Source: Panonychus citri (Eukaryota; Arthropoda; Arachnida; Trombidiformes; Tetranychidae). Taken from it: a stretch of DNA of 64,000 nucleotides. The stretch is taken from positions 4,650,001 through 4,714,000 of the forward strand of contig NW_026515543.1 in NCBI RefSeq assembly GCF_014898815.1, read 5' to 3'. A program made the translations under genes and the position numbers. The first letter of the stretch is position 1, and each line of letters starts with the position of its first letter. Below the pieces are notes generated by a model that searched no databases, had not been told where the DNA came from, and saw only the letters and a program-made list of their open reading frames with translations. Shown here in pieces: positions 1 to 12,700 of the stretch.

Positions 1-1989
1 TAAACAGAATAAAAAATCACCATTGAAATATTAATAAAAGAGTATTGAAAATGTTGATTACTTGCATTGTTGATTACTTGCTATTCAATCTTTTGTTAAT
101 TGTTGATCAAATTCATGCGCCAACTAAAAGTAAATTAACGTTTAAATTGTGAATCTATTTAATATCTTATCATCACAATAATTAAATGGAAATGATAAAA
201 CATCAACAATCAATGGTTAATGCAAATGTAATAAAAAGTGATCTTGAAATCTTATCATAGGCTTGGGTAGATACAGAGGAGAGAGATGATGACGATGATG
301 ATGAAGATGAGGATGAGGATGATGATAAAGTGAAGAAGGTCATTTGTAAGATGGGATCAGTTGAATCAAGGTAAATGTGAGGTGTTTTGAGGCCAAAGCA
401 AAGGTAACCAAGTGAATTCAAGGTTTCCTTTGGTTATTTTTTACTCTTTCCAAGTTATCAAGGTTACCAAGTGAGAAAAAACAATGTATTAGGCACAGAA
501 TCAGTCAATGACATGGTTTTCAAGGTCAAGGACGAAAAGAACGATAAGAAAGATATAAAAGACAGAGAGATGTTCGAAAGAGCGAAAGAGCGAAAGAGAT
601 TATCGATTGAATAAGAAGAAATCGAAAAAAGAATGAGAAACAGAATCAGAATAGAAAGAGAAAAAGGAAAAGAAAGAAAAATGAAAGAGAGAGAGAAAGA
701 AGAAAGAAACTTTTTCCAAGTTCATCTTCATCTTTATCATCCCTATGTAATTTTATCGTTCATCCTTTAACCACAATTACTTGAAACTCATCACCTTGAT
801 TTTGTTACTACGCTTTCATATTTATAATGAAGGTTATCATCATCTTGTTCATCTTGAAAAATGAAAGGTAATTGAAACTTGAAAATATCGTCATAATTAC
901 CATGTTAGTTAACTGAGAGAGGACGAAGGAGGAACTGAGAGAGTTGATTTGCTTTGAATCCTTTGGTTACTAGAGAGCCTGTTAAGGCCTGAATTTCATG
1001 AAATTTGTGCTAAATTGGTACAAACGAAAGGGTTTACAGCAAATGGAGGTTAATTCAGTTGATTCCAGGGTCACATCATGAGTTCCAAGGATGAATCCTC
1101 TGGTTTCAAGGTTTATTCAAGGAAAATTTTTTCTTCTCTTTCCTTTGCCTCAATTCTCATGATTATATCAATTGTAGGGTAACAACCAAGGACTTGAATC
1201 TCTCCCCTCCCTCTCACTCTCTCTCTCTCTCTCTCCTTCTCTTCTTCATCATCATTTTGTGCGACTCCATCTTTGCCCAGGTAACATTGGAAGATGCTCA
1301 CGATTCATTTCCACAATTAAATCGTAAACGTTGTAACGTATTAATGATTCGTTTGTAGAAGAAGAAAACAAAACAATTCAAATTTTTTCTTCTTTTTTTT
1401 CTTGATAATATTATCGAATATCAAAATTACATTGGAACAAGTTAATTTTACGTTTATTGTGGTTAATCAATAAACTTAATTGTTCTCATTTTAAGGTTAG
1501 ATTGAATTTCTTATTGATTTTTAATTTTCCCTCACCAAAGTTGAAGAGGAAAAAAGTTGTTGATTTTTACTTTTTCTGTCCAATGTTTATTTTCTGGCTA
1601 ATCTCATTTATTGATTATCGGTTTCATTGATAATCATTGATTAATCAATTTCTCTCATGTTCTCGTTGATTGTTGTAGATTCACACGTGAGAAAGAAAGT
1701 ACAATTAAATTAATCAGTAAAACCACTTGATTTGTTTTTCGTTTTCTGTGACAATCATTTTCACCTTTTGCAAAGTAAAAATTTCTCACTTTAGTTACCA
1801 TAGACTTTGCTTTTCTTTTTTAATTGCTTGTTGTTAACTAATTATTTTCTTTGATCAATAATTGATAATAAATTCTAATTGTCAGCTGTGTACACTCTTG
1901 TTCTCTGTGTTAACCTGTTCTTTTCTTTCTGTGAATTTTTTCCTCGTTTTGTTTACCTTTTTTTTTGTGTTTTCTTTTCTGTTTCTTTC
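1..1989. other. Intergenic, purine-rich low-complexity sequence
   Basis: I see no convincing gene here. About 285-335 is a GATGAT/GAGGAT run, 530-715 is rich in GAAAG and AGAGAG, and about 1201-1240 is a CT-rich run. The minus-strand open frames over these tracts encode only poly-serine or poly-glutamate/arginine. The last part (about 1700-1989) is probably the promoter and 5' leader of the sirtuin gene. Confidence 0.6.
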
Positions 1990-2949
1990 ATGTTGTTTTC
2001 ATCTTTCTCCCTTTGTCTCTCTTCACGATTGTTATTTTCTCCCAATGGATTGGTTACCAGGAAATTTTCCTCTTTGTCTTCATCTCGTCGTCTTCTAGAA
2101 TCATCTCTGTGGTTTAATATGTCTGGTAGAAATCAAATGAGACCTTCAAGTGATTTAACCAAATTTCGTTCCATTTTCGGTCAGTCTAAACATATAGTCG
2201 CCATAACTGGTGCTGGAATATCAGCTGAATCGGGTGTTCCAACTTTTAGAGGATCGGGTGGCCTATGGAGAACCTATCGAGCCACCGAATTGGCTACTCC
2301 ATCGGCTTTTGAACGTAATCCATCATTGGTCTGGGAATTTTATTCATACCGTCGGGAAGTGGTTCTAACAAAATCACCAAATGCCGCTCATATTGCTCTG
2401 GCTGAAGCCGAGACCCGATTGGCCCAAGAAGGACGGAAACTGGTCATTATTACTCAAAACATTGATGAGCTCCATCGGAAAGCGGGCAGTAGCAATGTAA
2501 TTGAACTTCATGGGACACTGTTTAAAACTCGATGTTTAAAGTGTGGTGATGTCTCGGCCAATTATGATTCGCCCATTTGTGAGGCCCTTCGAGGAAAAGG
2601 TAGCCCAGATGCCGATACCATGGAATCGGTTATTAAAATTGATCAACTTCCTCATTGTAAAAAGCCAGGCTGTCATGGTCTCCTTAGGCCTAACGTTGTC
2701 TGGTTCAATGAATCACTTCACGAGTCTGATCTCCGTCTCGCTGAACAACAACTCACTCAATGTGACCTGGTTCTGGTTATCGGTACTTCCTCAGCGGTCT
2801 ATCCAGCAGCATCATTGGCCCCATCGGCTGCAGCCCGAGGTGTACCCGTGGCTGAATTCAACATTGAAGAAACAAGTGCCACCAATGATTTCGGTTTCCA
2901 CTTCCAAGGTCCCTGTGGGAAAACACTTCCTGCCGCCTTAGCACCATGA
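1990..2949 (+). CDS. SIRT5: Sirtuin-5-like NAD-dependent lysine deacylase, mitochondrial
   Basis: Class III sirtuin, an NAD+-dependent lysine deacylase. The SIRT5 branch removes succinyl, malonyl and glutaryl groups in mitochondria. It is a single uninterrupted exon of 319 residues; human SIRT5 has 310. Visible motifs are the NAD site GAGISAESGVPTFRG, the substrate-pocket segment EFYSYRREV with the Tyr and Arg (Y-x-x-R) that bind acidic acyl groups, TQNIDELHRKAG, the catalytic-His segment ELHGT, zinc cysteines CLKC and CKKPGC, and VIGTSSAVYPAA. I chose the start at 1990 because the 43 residues it adds before the conserved MSGRNQ are rich in Ser, Leu and Arg with only one acid, like a mitochondrial presequence. 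The alternative start at 2119 would give a cytosolic form. A longer in-frame extension to 1879 is hydrophobic and less likely. Confidence 0.93.
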   Translation: MLFSSFSLCLSSRLLFSPNGLVTRKFSSLSSSRRLLESSLWFNMSGRNQMRPSSDLTKFRSIFGQSKHIVAITGAGISAESGVPTFRGSGGLWRTYRATELATPSAFERNPSLVWEFYSYRREVVLTKSPNAAHIALAEAETRLAQEGRKLVIITQNIDELHRKAGSSNVIELHGTLFKTRCLKCGDVSANYDSPICEALRGKGSPDADTMESVIKIDQLPHCKKPGCHGLLRPNVVWFNESLHESDLRLAEQQLTQCDLVLVIGTSSAVYPAASLAPSAAARGVPVAEFNIEETSATNDFGFHFQGPCGKTLPAALAP

Positions 2950-3681
2950 CCATAATAAGCAATAAATGAATCCAAATCAATTCTCAGATGATCAACTATA
3001 ACAATAATCTATTGGTGAATAATTAACACTAATCATCTTCCTTAAATTGCCATATCAATCGCCTATCAACTTGATCGGTGATAAATGACTTCCAACAAGT
3101 ACACAAGTGCTAATTGTGGATTTGTTTTCCGCTTTTCTATTTTTTTCTTCTATTCCTTAATTGCTTCTTGTCACTTCTATTATTTTCTATTAATCAATTT
3201 CTATTTGTTTAAATTGTTTGTTAATTTTATCGTGATAACAACAATGTATATCGTCAAGCGAAAGGAGAGAAAGTAACTTTATAAACATGGAAAATAAGTT
3301 ATACAAAAACGATTATAAGTAATTAATCAGCTATTAACAATTCAACTGTTAGTTAATTAACAAGACGACAAAAAAAAACATGGACAATGTGAGTAATTAA
3401 ACCAGTGATTAAGATATTCAAAACCAAGTTAATTTTATATCCTGGGATAATGGAAGTTGTGATTTAGCTTTTCTTTCCCTTAATTGTTGATGATTGTTGA
3501 GCGTAAAAAAAACGAACAGATTATTAATAATTTAATTAAGCCAATGTTTAAATGGATGAAAAAGAGATTGATTTGTTTTCTTTCAAAAGAAATCCAGTTC
3601 AAGTGATTTAAAGTTGATGAAAATGTTGGTGTTTTAAATTTTGATCAATTTAAATTGTCACTTTGATGATTTAATTTGGAT
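2950..3681. other. Intergenic, convergent 3' ends
   Basis: Spacer between the sirtuin 3' end and the stop codon of the minus-strand methyltransferase. It should hold both 3' UTRs. A 63-codon plus-strand frame at 3085-3276 is hydrophobic, AT-driven and shows no gene features. Confidence 0.6.
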
Positions 3682-4600
3682 TCATTTTCCATCTAATAAA
3701 TTGTAGTAAGTGAACAGTCGCTTCTCAGGACTTTCAGCCCAATCCTCGTCTTCCAGGCAACGCTTTAAATTGATCAATCCTTTCACTTTCTTATGACAAA
3801 TTTCCTTTAATTTCATTGGACTCATTTCCGCTAAATTGTTTTTAAAAGAAAATGATGAGAAAAAGATGGCGGATTAGCTAAAAGTTTAAATTGTTTCGAT
3901 AATTGTACTTACGTAGTTTGACCATTGGATCTTCGGGAGAAGGTCGTAATAGCGATGCAAAAGAAACCGCGTAAAAATAATTTTTAGAAAATCCATTTTC
4001 TGAGAATCGAGTCATAACTACGAGTTGATCATTTAATGGCATCACTAGTGATCCATTGATTTTCAGGAATCGTCTCATGTACAGTTCATCTTTTTCCGAT
4101 ACAGCGGCCCCACAATAGACTCGATCATATAGTCTCATGGTAGATGGATCAACTTTTAAACAATTGCCGACAACAAATGTTGGCTCACAGAAATCTGAGG
4201 TAGATAATTTTGATTTAAATTCGTCAAGTTTTTGGTAAGCATAATCAACGACACTTTGGTGTAACTCGATCCCATGGTTGATACCAGAATGGCCCAAGGC
4301 AAGACCCACCATCGTTGAAAGATAACCTGTACCTGAGCCCATGTTAAGGAAAGAAAGACCTGGCTTTAGGTCGAGATGTTCCATGACCTCTGAATAGATA
4401 CACGGAGCGGAGAGGTGAAGATTACCGTCTTTCCATGCTGAATCTCTATAAGCATCTTCTTTGAACCTTTCGGGATAATAGTGGCCTCTATCAACGGCAC
4501 GGAAGATTTGCTCAATCTCTTTGGATCGGATGATATCAGCAGAGACCAAATTATCAACTAAAGCATCGTTATCTTCACCAGCACTGACTGCACCTCCCAT
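3682..4600 (-). CDS. PCMTD: PCMTD-type isoaspartate methyltransferase domain protein, short form
   Basis: Two exons, 4600-3913 and 3830-3682, joined in phase 1 across an 82 bp intron (GTAAGT donor); 278 residues. The N-terminus MGGAVSAGEDNDALVDNL, with the Gly2 myristoylation-type start, is the hallmark of PCMTD1/2. HLSAPCIYSEVMEHL, the SAM motif FLNMGSGTGYLSTMVG and GIELHQSVVDYA follow. PCMTD proteins are thought to act as cullin-RING substrate receptors that bind SAM and isoaspartyl proteins. The vertebrate proteins are about 360 residues with a C-terminal SOCS-box-like tail. Here the linker is missing and the tail is only about 50 residues (MKLKEICHKKVKGL, then EKRLFTYYNLL), so the ligase-binding part is compressed or reduced. 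A GTAAGC donor on the minus strand near 5075 suggests a 5' UTR intron. Confidence 0.92.
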
Positions 4601-6755
4601 GGCTTTTTCTTGGCTCTATTTTTAGTCGAAAGCAGATATTATGTTTACTTGATTGGTGATAATATATTTCAACAATTGATAGATAAGATACTTTAATTGT
4701 TGAGGGGAAAAGAGAAAGAAACTCAATTAATTATGATAGTCAAAGTTGCACACCTTGTGAATAGATGAAGAAAGTAAAAACTCTTGATAATAAAATGACA
4801 ATTAACAAGAGAAAATAGGAAAATAGCTATTAATTGTTGAAGGAAAATTATTACGTTGTAATTCAGTGACAATGATGAAATTATTTAATAAGACAAAGAG
4901 AGAGAAGGATCAACTTTAGTGAGAGAGAAAATTTCAAATTGTTACCATCCAAAGTTTTTAAGAAACATTTAAAGAGAATAGAATAGATCGTTCAGAAGAG
5001 GAATTGATGATTAACCAACCAAAAGAAAATGAGTCAGAAAAATCAGTTCATTAATTAATTAAGAAAAAAAGCTTACCTTGTTTGAGAAAAGAAAAAATTA
5101 GAAATGAAACCAGGTGAAGGTGGAGATTTGGAAAATACGATCTGAGATACAAACAATTCGATTAGATGTATTAGATCAATTGGTAATCATGGTTTAAACG
5201 AATATCTTTAATTGTCAAATAGATTCACAAAAAAAAAGAAAGTTAATCAAAAGTTAAATCAAAAAGCTTCAAAAGAAATGATAAGAAAACGAAAACACAA
5301 CAATAACAAAGAGATCGTCATGGTAACAATGTAAACTCTTCGATTGTGCTGCCATCTATTGGTCAATCGATTTTCTAACTATGAGAACTTTTTTATTCTT
5401 TTTATTATTATTTAATAGTTTTGACTCAAAACTTTTGAGTCCAACTTTTTTTTTATCATAGAATTTTGAACGAACACCTCAAAAATATCGTCCAATTTTG
5501 TTTCTGATCAGCCAAACGGAAGCGATTTGAGGTCAATGTTCTAAATTCGATACATTATAGAGAGAAATCTTACTTTTTTGGTCAAAATAAATTAAGTTAA
5601 CCAAGTTTCGAACAAGTTTTTCTTGAATAATCTTTCGGTCTTTTAAAATTATGACCACAGACTCGAGTCTGAGCGATACTCAATTTTCATGTTATTTGAT
5701 GTGATTTACTATCAAACTATTGTTACAATTTACTAATTTTGTCTTCAAGTAGTCAAACTGCTGAATCCAATTTCAAGTGGATTAAAGTAAAAATTTTCAA
5801 TCAACTTGAATCAATAAGAAAATGTAGTTAATCTTGTTTGATCTGAAACCAATTAACCTAAGTAATAATCAACTAAATTTAAGTTTTCTCACAATCTCAA
5901 TTATTATAATTTACCAATGACAACAATTGAATCAAGTCAACATTTACATTTGGAGACCAAAGAGAAAATCATTAAAGATAAAAGTGAATGAAATTCGCAT
6001 TTCGATTGTTGTTTAAATTAAGTTGATTGCTTTTCTTTCGATTTAAATTAAAGTTCGACAATTAATTTGTTCCAAGTTCCTTACAATTTATTCATTTATT
6101 AATTTGATTATCCAATGTTTTGTATATTAGTCGATAATGTTGATACAATTGGACTCATCAGTTTTTCAACACTCTGAGTATTCAGTATATTTGTATATCT
6201 TTTTTTTCAAATTTATGTCAAAGTGATGAATATATTTGTCAACAATTAACAGAGATAATTAATTTTAACAGCGTTTGTCACGTTAAAATATAAACATTTT
6301 TGTGAACATAATTAATATACAAAATCTCAATTTCCCTAATTTCATCATTTGACTGAATTAAATCTCTGTAATGAACATTTTATGCTTTAATTAGTTGATT
6401 GCGGTTGAATATCCAATATGTAAACCGATATTACGTTAACTTGAATTGGAAATGATGATGATAACGATGAAGTTTAAATTAGATTGTAGGTAATGTGAGA
6501 AGACAATTTTGATTGGCAAAGTGATGATGACAATTACTTAATAGCTTCCAATTGATTTCTATTAAAATCTCAGTAATTTGAAGATTCATGAAGAGACTTT
6601 GAAGAAGATGATGATGATGATGTACAATAGAAGGAGAAAAAATCGATAGAGAACAGAAAGTTTAAGAAAAAGTTATTACATGAGATCACACATTAGATTA
6701 TTATTGTTAAATTATCGTGTTGATGGTCAATCTAATGAAGTAATTAAGATGAAGT
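4601..6755. other. Intergenic, AT-rich
   Basis: About 2.1 kb between the methyltransferase start and the synaptotagmin stop. It contains the probable non-coding first exon and intron of the methyltransferase (about 4620-5090) and a CTCF-like word at 5351-5362. The rest is AT-rich sequence with scattered AATTGATT/TTGATTAA words and no coding signal. Confidence 0.55.
5351..5362 (+). promoter_or_regulatory. CTCF-like word GCCATCTATTGG upstream of PCMTD
   Basis: GCCATCTATTGG matches the reverse complement of the classical CTCF core (GCC, A/C, C/T, CT, A/G, C/G, TGG) at 11 of 12 positions. It lies about 750 bp upstream of the methyltransferase start. Similar words occur near five other promoters in this window. 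Function is inferred from the motif only. Confidence 0.3.
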
Positions 6756-9700
6756 TCAGTTTAACTTGTGCCATTGTCGGACTTGTTTATGAGGTGTAGT
6801 GGTAGTCGCTATAATCCAGTGTTCCAAGGCTTTACCACGAGCAAACATATGAGAACCAAGGACGATTCTTCCCAGACATTTATCTCCTATAGAATAATAA
6901 TGAGAAAAGAAAAAAAAATCAACATAGAATAAGAATCATAAAATGAGAAGAACAATAAAATAATAATAATAAAAGAGATGGAAAATATTATCATTTGAAA
7001 TTGAGAACGAGAGAGGAAAACAAAAGATTCAATGTTACCTTTAGTTGAAACATGGGCGAGATTAACTTGAATGAGAACATGAGAAATCGCCACCGATGTT
7101 TGATTCAGTTTAAAATGGAAGGACTCATTGTAATTGGGCTGGAAATTTCTCTTCGCCATTGATGTTTTCTTTGTCTTGACCATTTTACTTCCGGTAAATA
7201 GACTAATCTTGACACAGGTTTCTAATTACGAAGAGAAAACAATTAACAAAACCAATCACTTGATCATCTCCGTTGCCAACAGTTGATCACAAATTTAGAA
7301 ATGTTAAAGGTTAGAGATGAAAATTGTTCTTTTGTGGTTAATTATTTATATTAATTAGACAATTTGTCATCTGAACAGAAGTTAATCTTCATGCAATAAG
7401 TGATTGAGAAGATTAAATCTATTGGAAAGTAAAAAAGATTAACTAATCTCTTTGATTTTTTTCACTTTTGTGTTTTTCTCGTTTGATTGATTTGTGATCG
7501 TTTCAAATCGCATTTTAAAGGTTTGTTTTTAATTTCAACGGTTAGCAAATTGTTCATGCTGTTAGTTAATTGAAGAGGTAATTAGTTAATTAATTGGTGT
7601 GTTACCTAAAGGTGTGTCATCAGGCCACCGCAAGTCTTTGGCTTCACAAACGGTTATGGTTAATCTTTCAATCATCGGATTGTAACAAAGGCTCACATTT
7701 ATTTCACCAGATTCAGATGGAGGCTTATTAAAGCAATTGAGTTAACAGAAACAGAAATACAGGTAAGTGATTAAGTGATTATTTGATTAATTAGTTTACT
7801 AATTGTTACCTCATCTTGTTCCAATTCCAGGTCTCGCCAAAGAAGTGGAGGATTAGACGAAATGAAGTCAAGATCTTTCAGCTTAACGATAACGTGGCCT
7901 ATTAAATTGTGTCTTTTTCCTCTGTCGTTGTCAAAAACTGTTAATCGAAGTGAATTATCTTGAACTGATTTATTTGGAACCTGAATCAATACAGAAAAAA
8001 ATACATCGACGGAACAATTTAATCAGAGATGTCAATCAATTGTCCAAATTTATTATGAAAATTGGTTAATTTCCTAAACCCTTTGTTTGTTTCATCTATA
8101 TAATGTTTAGGCCTAACTCTAATCTCTTACAATAATTAAGGGTTTATTATAGTGGTTTCTTGTTGATTCTATTGTCTTTTGTTAATCTAATGGACTTGAT
8201 GGATTCACCATTATGGATTAGTTAATTGTTGATAAAAATCCAACCAATTAACTAAACAAAAGTAAGTGTATCATTCATAAGGTTGGACGTAAACAAAAGG
8301 ATCAAGTTTTCTGTTTGTTTATTGTGCATCTTAATCACTTCCAATCATTGATTTTGTTAAAGGATTTTGATTAAAGGTTATATAATTAATATCACAATTT
8401 TCTGCTTTATCTCCCATGTTTACTTTAGATTATTTTCACCAAGATAAATTCAACTATCACACTTTTCCATGGTCAGATTAACTCTCAAATCACAACGGAA
8501 AACATTCAATTTGTTGGAATTTATATTTAAGGTAAATAAGTGTTTGGTTCCGTTGATGTTAACGTGATTGGGAAAAATTGGATCAACAACAATCATTACA
8601 TAATTGTGATGAATTTACTCAAGGTGAAATTAAATTTGTTGAAACTAAATTGAATAACTTTCAGTGTTCAACAAAAACTCAACTCTTTCCATGTTTAGAT
8701 ACTCAACAATATTCAGTTTCAATATCATTAACATGATTATATTATTTTCCTTGTAGACTCTATTCAGTTCATTCATCAATTCAACAAAGAATCAGAGTTA
8801 ACAATTAAAACCACTGAAGTGAAATGGCTGGTAAACGTAAATTGTAATTCACCTCAACAATTATGTAAATATTAACTTTTACCTGGATCAAAATTTCACT
8901 TCAATATTTCCCGATACGTGAGGCTTATTGGGATTAGTAATTTTCTAATCAAAATATCGAACATTTTTTCTTTTTCTTTCTATTCTATTCCAATATTCAG
9001 ATCGAGATAAACTGTAGACATTATCCGCTAATCTAATGACCTTTAATCTAAAGATTTCACTTGAACGGGTAAGCCAAACATTTAATTTCTATTCCAATTC
9101 TTTGACATTTCTATGAACTTTTCAATCTGATTGTTTGATTGGTTTTTACTCCTTTTCCATTTGATTTTTCAATCTTTTTTCACAATTATTTATCTAATCC
9201 ATTTCATTTTATATATTTGGATGATACATAGTCTACGGAATTGGTCCATTAAAGATCAATGATTCGATTAATGGGATTATGTGTATCCAGTGGACATTTT
9301 ACTTACCTGGAATACAAAAGTCTCATCGAATCTTGGATTACAGGTCTTCTTTTTAACTTTAGATTGCACATATCGTCTTCCATCGGGTAGAAGATAAATT
9401 CTGGCAACCATGAAATGAGAAACATGTCCAACCATGAGTGTTAATCATCAATATCATCATCACCAAATGGTAAAAATGATTATCGTTTATAAGGAGACAA
9501 AAATAACAGAGAATCCAAATGAACATACAAAGTATCCAAAGTCGAGGAATAAAGTTATTGGCTCAGTGTAAAAGGAATGGTAACAGATATCGAGTCGAAG
9601 TGATCGAATTAATATGATAGAAATCAGAGTGGAAAAAGTTCTAGTCTTATTTTCATGTTAGAACAAGAAGCAAAGAATTTGTTCCGAGGCTTGTTCCTAA

Positions 9701-12700
9701 TCTGTCATCTAAAATGTTCCATGAGAAGAGTTTTCATAGAAAATCTTTAATTAAGAATTAACTTATTGCCTTTGTTTTTCTCTCCAAAGACTAATTCATT
9801 TTTTTTATTTCTCTTCTATTTCTTTCCATACTCAAGATCTTACGATTGGTTTGTAATTGGATGTTCGACATGTTACTCTTTCGTACTTGTATTTATCTAT
9901 TTCGTCAACATAATTAACTCCCTGAGAATCAGCGATATATTTATATTGGAAGACAGGAAGAAGATCTCAAACTATTATGATGACGAGGAAAATGTTGAAG
10001 AGGTTATCATGGTTATCTGCTTATTGGCTCTTTTATATTCAATATCAATGAATTCAGACTGATTTCCATGTAAATGAAATGCTGATTAAATCAGTATTAC
10101 TATTACATTCTGGTTCAATCATATTTGTTAGATTATCGTAGATTTATTTATTTACAATGGTTAATAGCATTTTATTTAAATTAATCAACTTTTGTTGACT
10201 TACTAACCTGACAAATGGATCGGAACAATTTACTGATCCTTTTACCCTTGAAGGTAAATTTTTGATTTTAAGTAGATTGATGGTAAGTTGCTCATTCTTT
10301 TCCTCGTAATTAACTTTGAACCAAATTCTACCTCTATGATTATCAGGGAAATCATCATCTTCACCGTCTGGATCAACTCCACCGATACGATAAAGCTCAG
10401 GATTTAGTCCACCTAATAAAGAGGATCTTGACCTTTCCAGCTGATTGTCACCAGCAAATTTACTCAATCCACTTTCAACAACTTCTGAACCACTAGATTT
10501 TGTGATGATCAACGATTCAAGAGATTCAGCTCTTGATAAATCAGTAATCAAGCTTTGATCATGAGAACACTGTAGCTGTGTCTCTGAACAATGATGCGAA
10601 GGTGATGTTAATCTACTTGGAGTTGGTGCTGGTTGGAGGTGAGTTGATATTCCAGGAAGTATGAAATCAATTGGTTGATTTTGACTTTAAAACAAAAAAT
10701 TTGTACAATTGGTTAATCATTTGAACATAATGATTTGAACGACAATCAACTTACTAGACACAAACACCTTGAAAAGATTTACTTGATTCTCTTCGTGCTT
10801 GAGGCATCGAGATGATTGTCCGTGTTGTCTCATCGATTGTATCGTAACATTTTTTACGTTTATTGTGAACCGATTTAATTATATAACAAACAATTAGAAC
10901 AATTAACGTACAGCCTGATGCAATTCCAATGTAAATTAGATTACTCGATCCTGGATCAGAAAAGGAAAACAATGAAATCAAGTTGAATGTTTTCAATTTA
11001 ACTTATTTTCATTTAAATGTTCATGTTGTCACATGAACATACTAATCAAATTTAATCACTTTGACAATCTCTTCTTTCCTAATTTGATTATCGTTAAGGT
11101 TTTAACTAATTTCCACTTCTATTATATATTAATACCATTGTTTATTTTTCTTGTTTTTTATAATATTAGGACATTCACTGGACAACATTGCAAGTGATTT
11201 ATTGGACTATTGGGATCAAGAAAATTACTAAAATTTGTACCAAGTGACAAAACGATAACATTTTGGGATCAACATAATTTAAAGACAAGGACAAGTTACT
11301 AAATACTCATGTAATAATCACAACAGTAACGACTACGATTGAAGATAATTTGGTGTTTATATTAATAAAAGGAAACAATTAACTTAATGGAGTTGAAAAG
11401 ACAAGTTATCGAAATGATGGTAAATCCTGTTTTTAGTTATCAACATGGTCATCATCAAGAAAGTGACATGACGATGACACTAACATGGTGACAAGATGCA
11501 ATCAAGGAAACAGTGGCCAAACCCAGAACTGGATCAATACCAGTGACTAATTTACTCAAAATTTACTATTGAAAAGTTTTCCTCCTTCAAATCATTAAGA
11601 TTAAGAGGTAATCATATTTGATTATTTTTTTACTAGCAAAAAACAATCAAATATCATTATCATCTTCCTATTGACACTAATCTGTCAATCACTTTAATTC
11701 AATGACCTTAAGATTAAGGTAATAACTTTACTATTAAGATAACTTTTCAAATTAATTGAATTGGATTAATAGAACTGACAAATCTTTATATACACTGTAT
11801 ATACTAATGGGAGTTAATTTTTGGAGTGATTAATATTACAATTACTCTTGGAGTTGAACCAATTAATCTCTATACTTTGTTGATTAAGTTAATCGTAATC
11901 ATATTTGGATTACTTTTCGTTAAATTATAATACTCAAAATAGTAATCAAGAAATGTCATTTTCATTACTATATATTTACTCATGATGATCATTTGAAATA
12001 TATAATTATAATAGTACAAAGTTAATCAACCATAATATAAATGGTGAAATTGATTCTTAATCATCTTCATTTATATTTACAATCTCATGGTTGTTTATTT
12101 GATAAAAGTAATTGATGATTTCTGTACTTGAATTAAATCCTATTTACTTGACAGTAGATTTAGTTTCACCTTAATTGTACATCACAACTAATTTTTTGAT
12201 TACTCAACAACCAATGGAAACGTGAATTTATCTTAATCATCTAATGTTCATTCAGATAATTTAGATTTAGATTCTTCAGAAAAGTCTAATTGTAAACAAT
12301 CAACTATCCTCATTGTTACTCTAATAATAATAATAATAATCAGAATCATCATTTACCGATTGTTTGAACAATTAAGGATTTTCTTTCTCTATAAAATCCC
12401 TTCCAGTTGAAAATGATCATCATTTGGTTTCATTATTGGATTTCATCAAAAAAATCACTTTAATAATTCAACGAATTGTAAATTTAATCCAGTTCAAGGT
12501 AATTGGAATCAAATGAATTACATTAGTTATTTTTTTAATCGATTTTTAATTTTATTTTTCTCTCTCTCTCTCTCTAGGTGCTAATCATTTCCTGGTGATA
12601 ATCACCACCATACAATTAACTAATTTGATCTTCATTGTGAACTTAACAGTTGTTACTTAATAATGGTGGTTACTTTAAAATGATAGTTAATCTTGTCAAA

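Noticed and set aside
203..421. Minus-strand open frame with a long poly-serine stretch
   Set aside because: It arises from a GATGAT microsatellite; no start context, splice partners or conserved segment.
1862..2098. Plus-strand Phe/Leu-rich frame before the sirtuin
   Set aside because: Shadow of the T-rich leader in another frame; it overlaps the better presequence frame.
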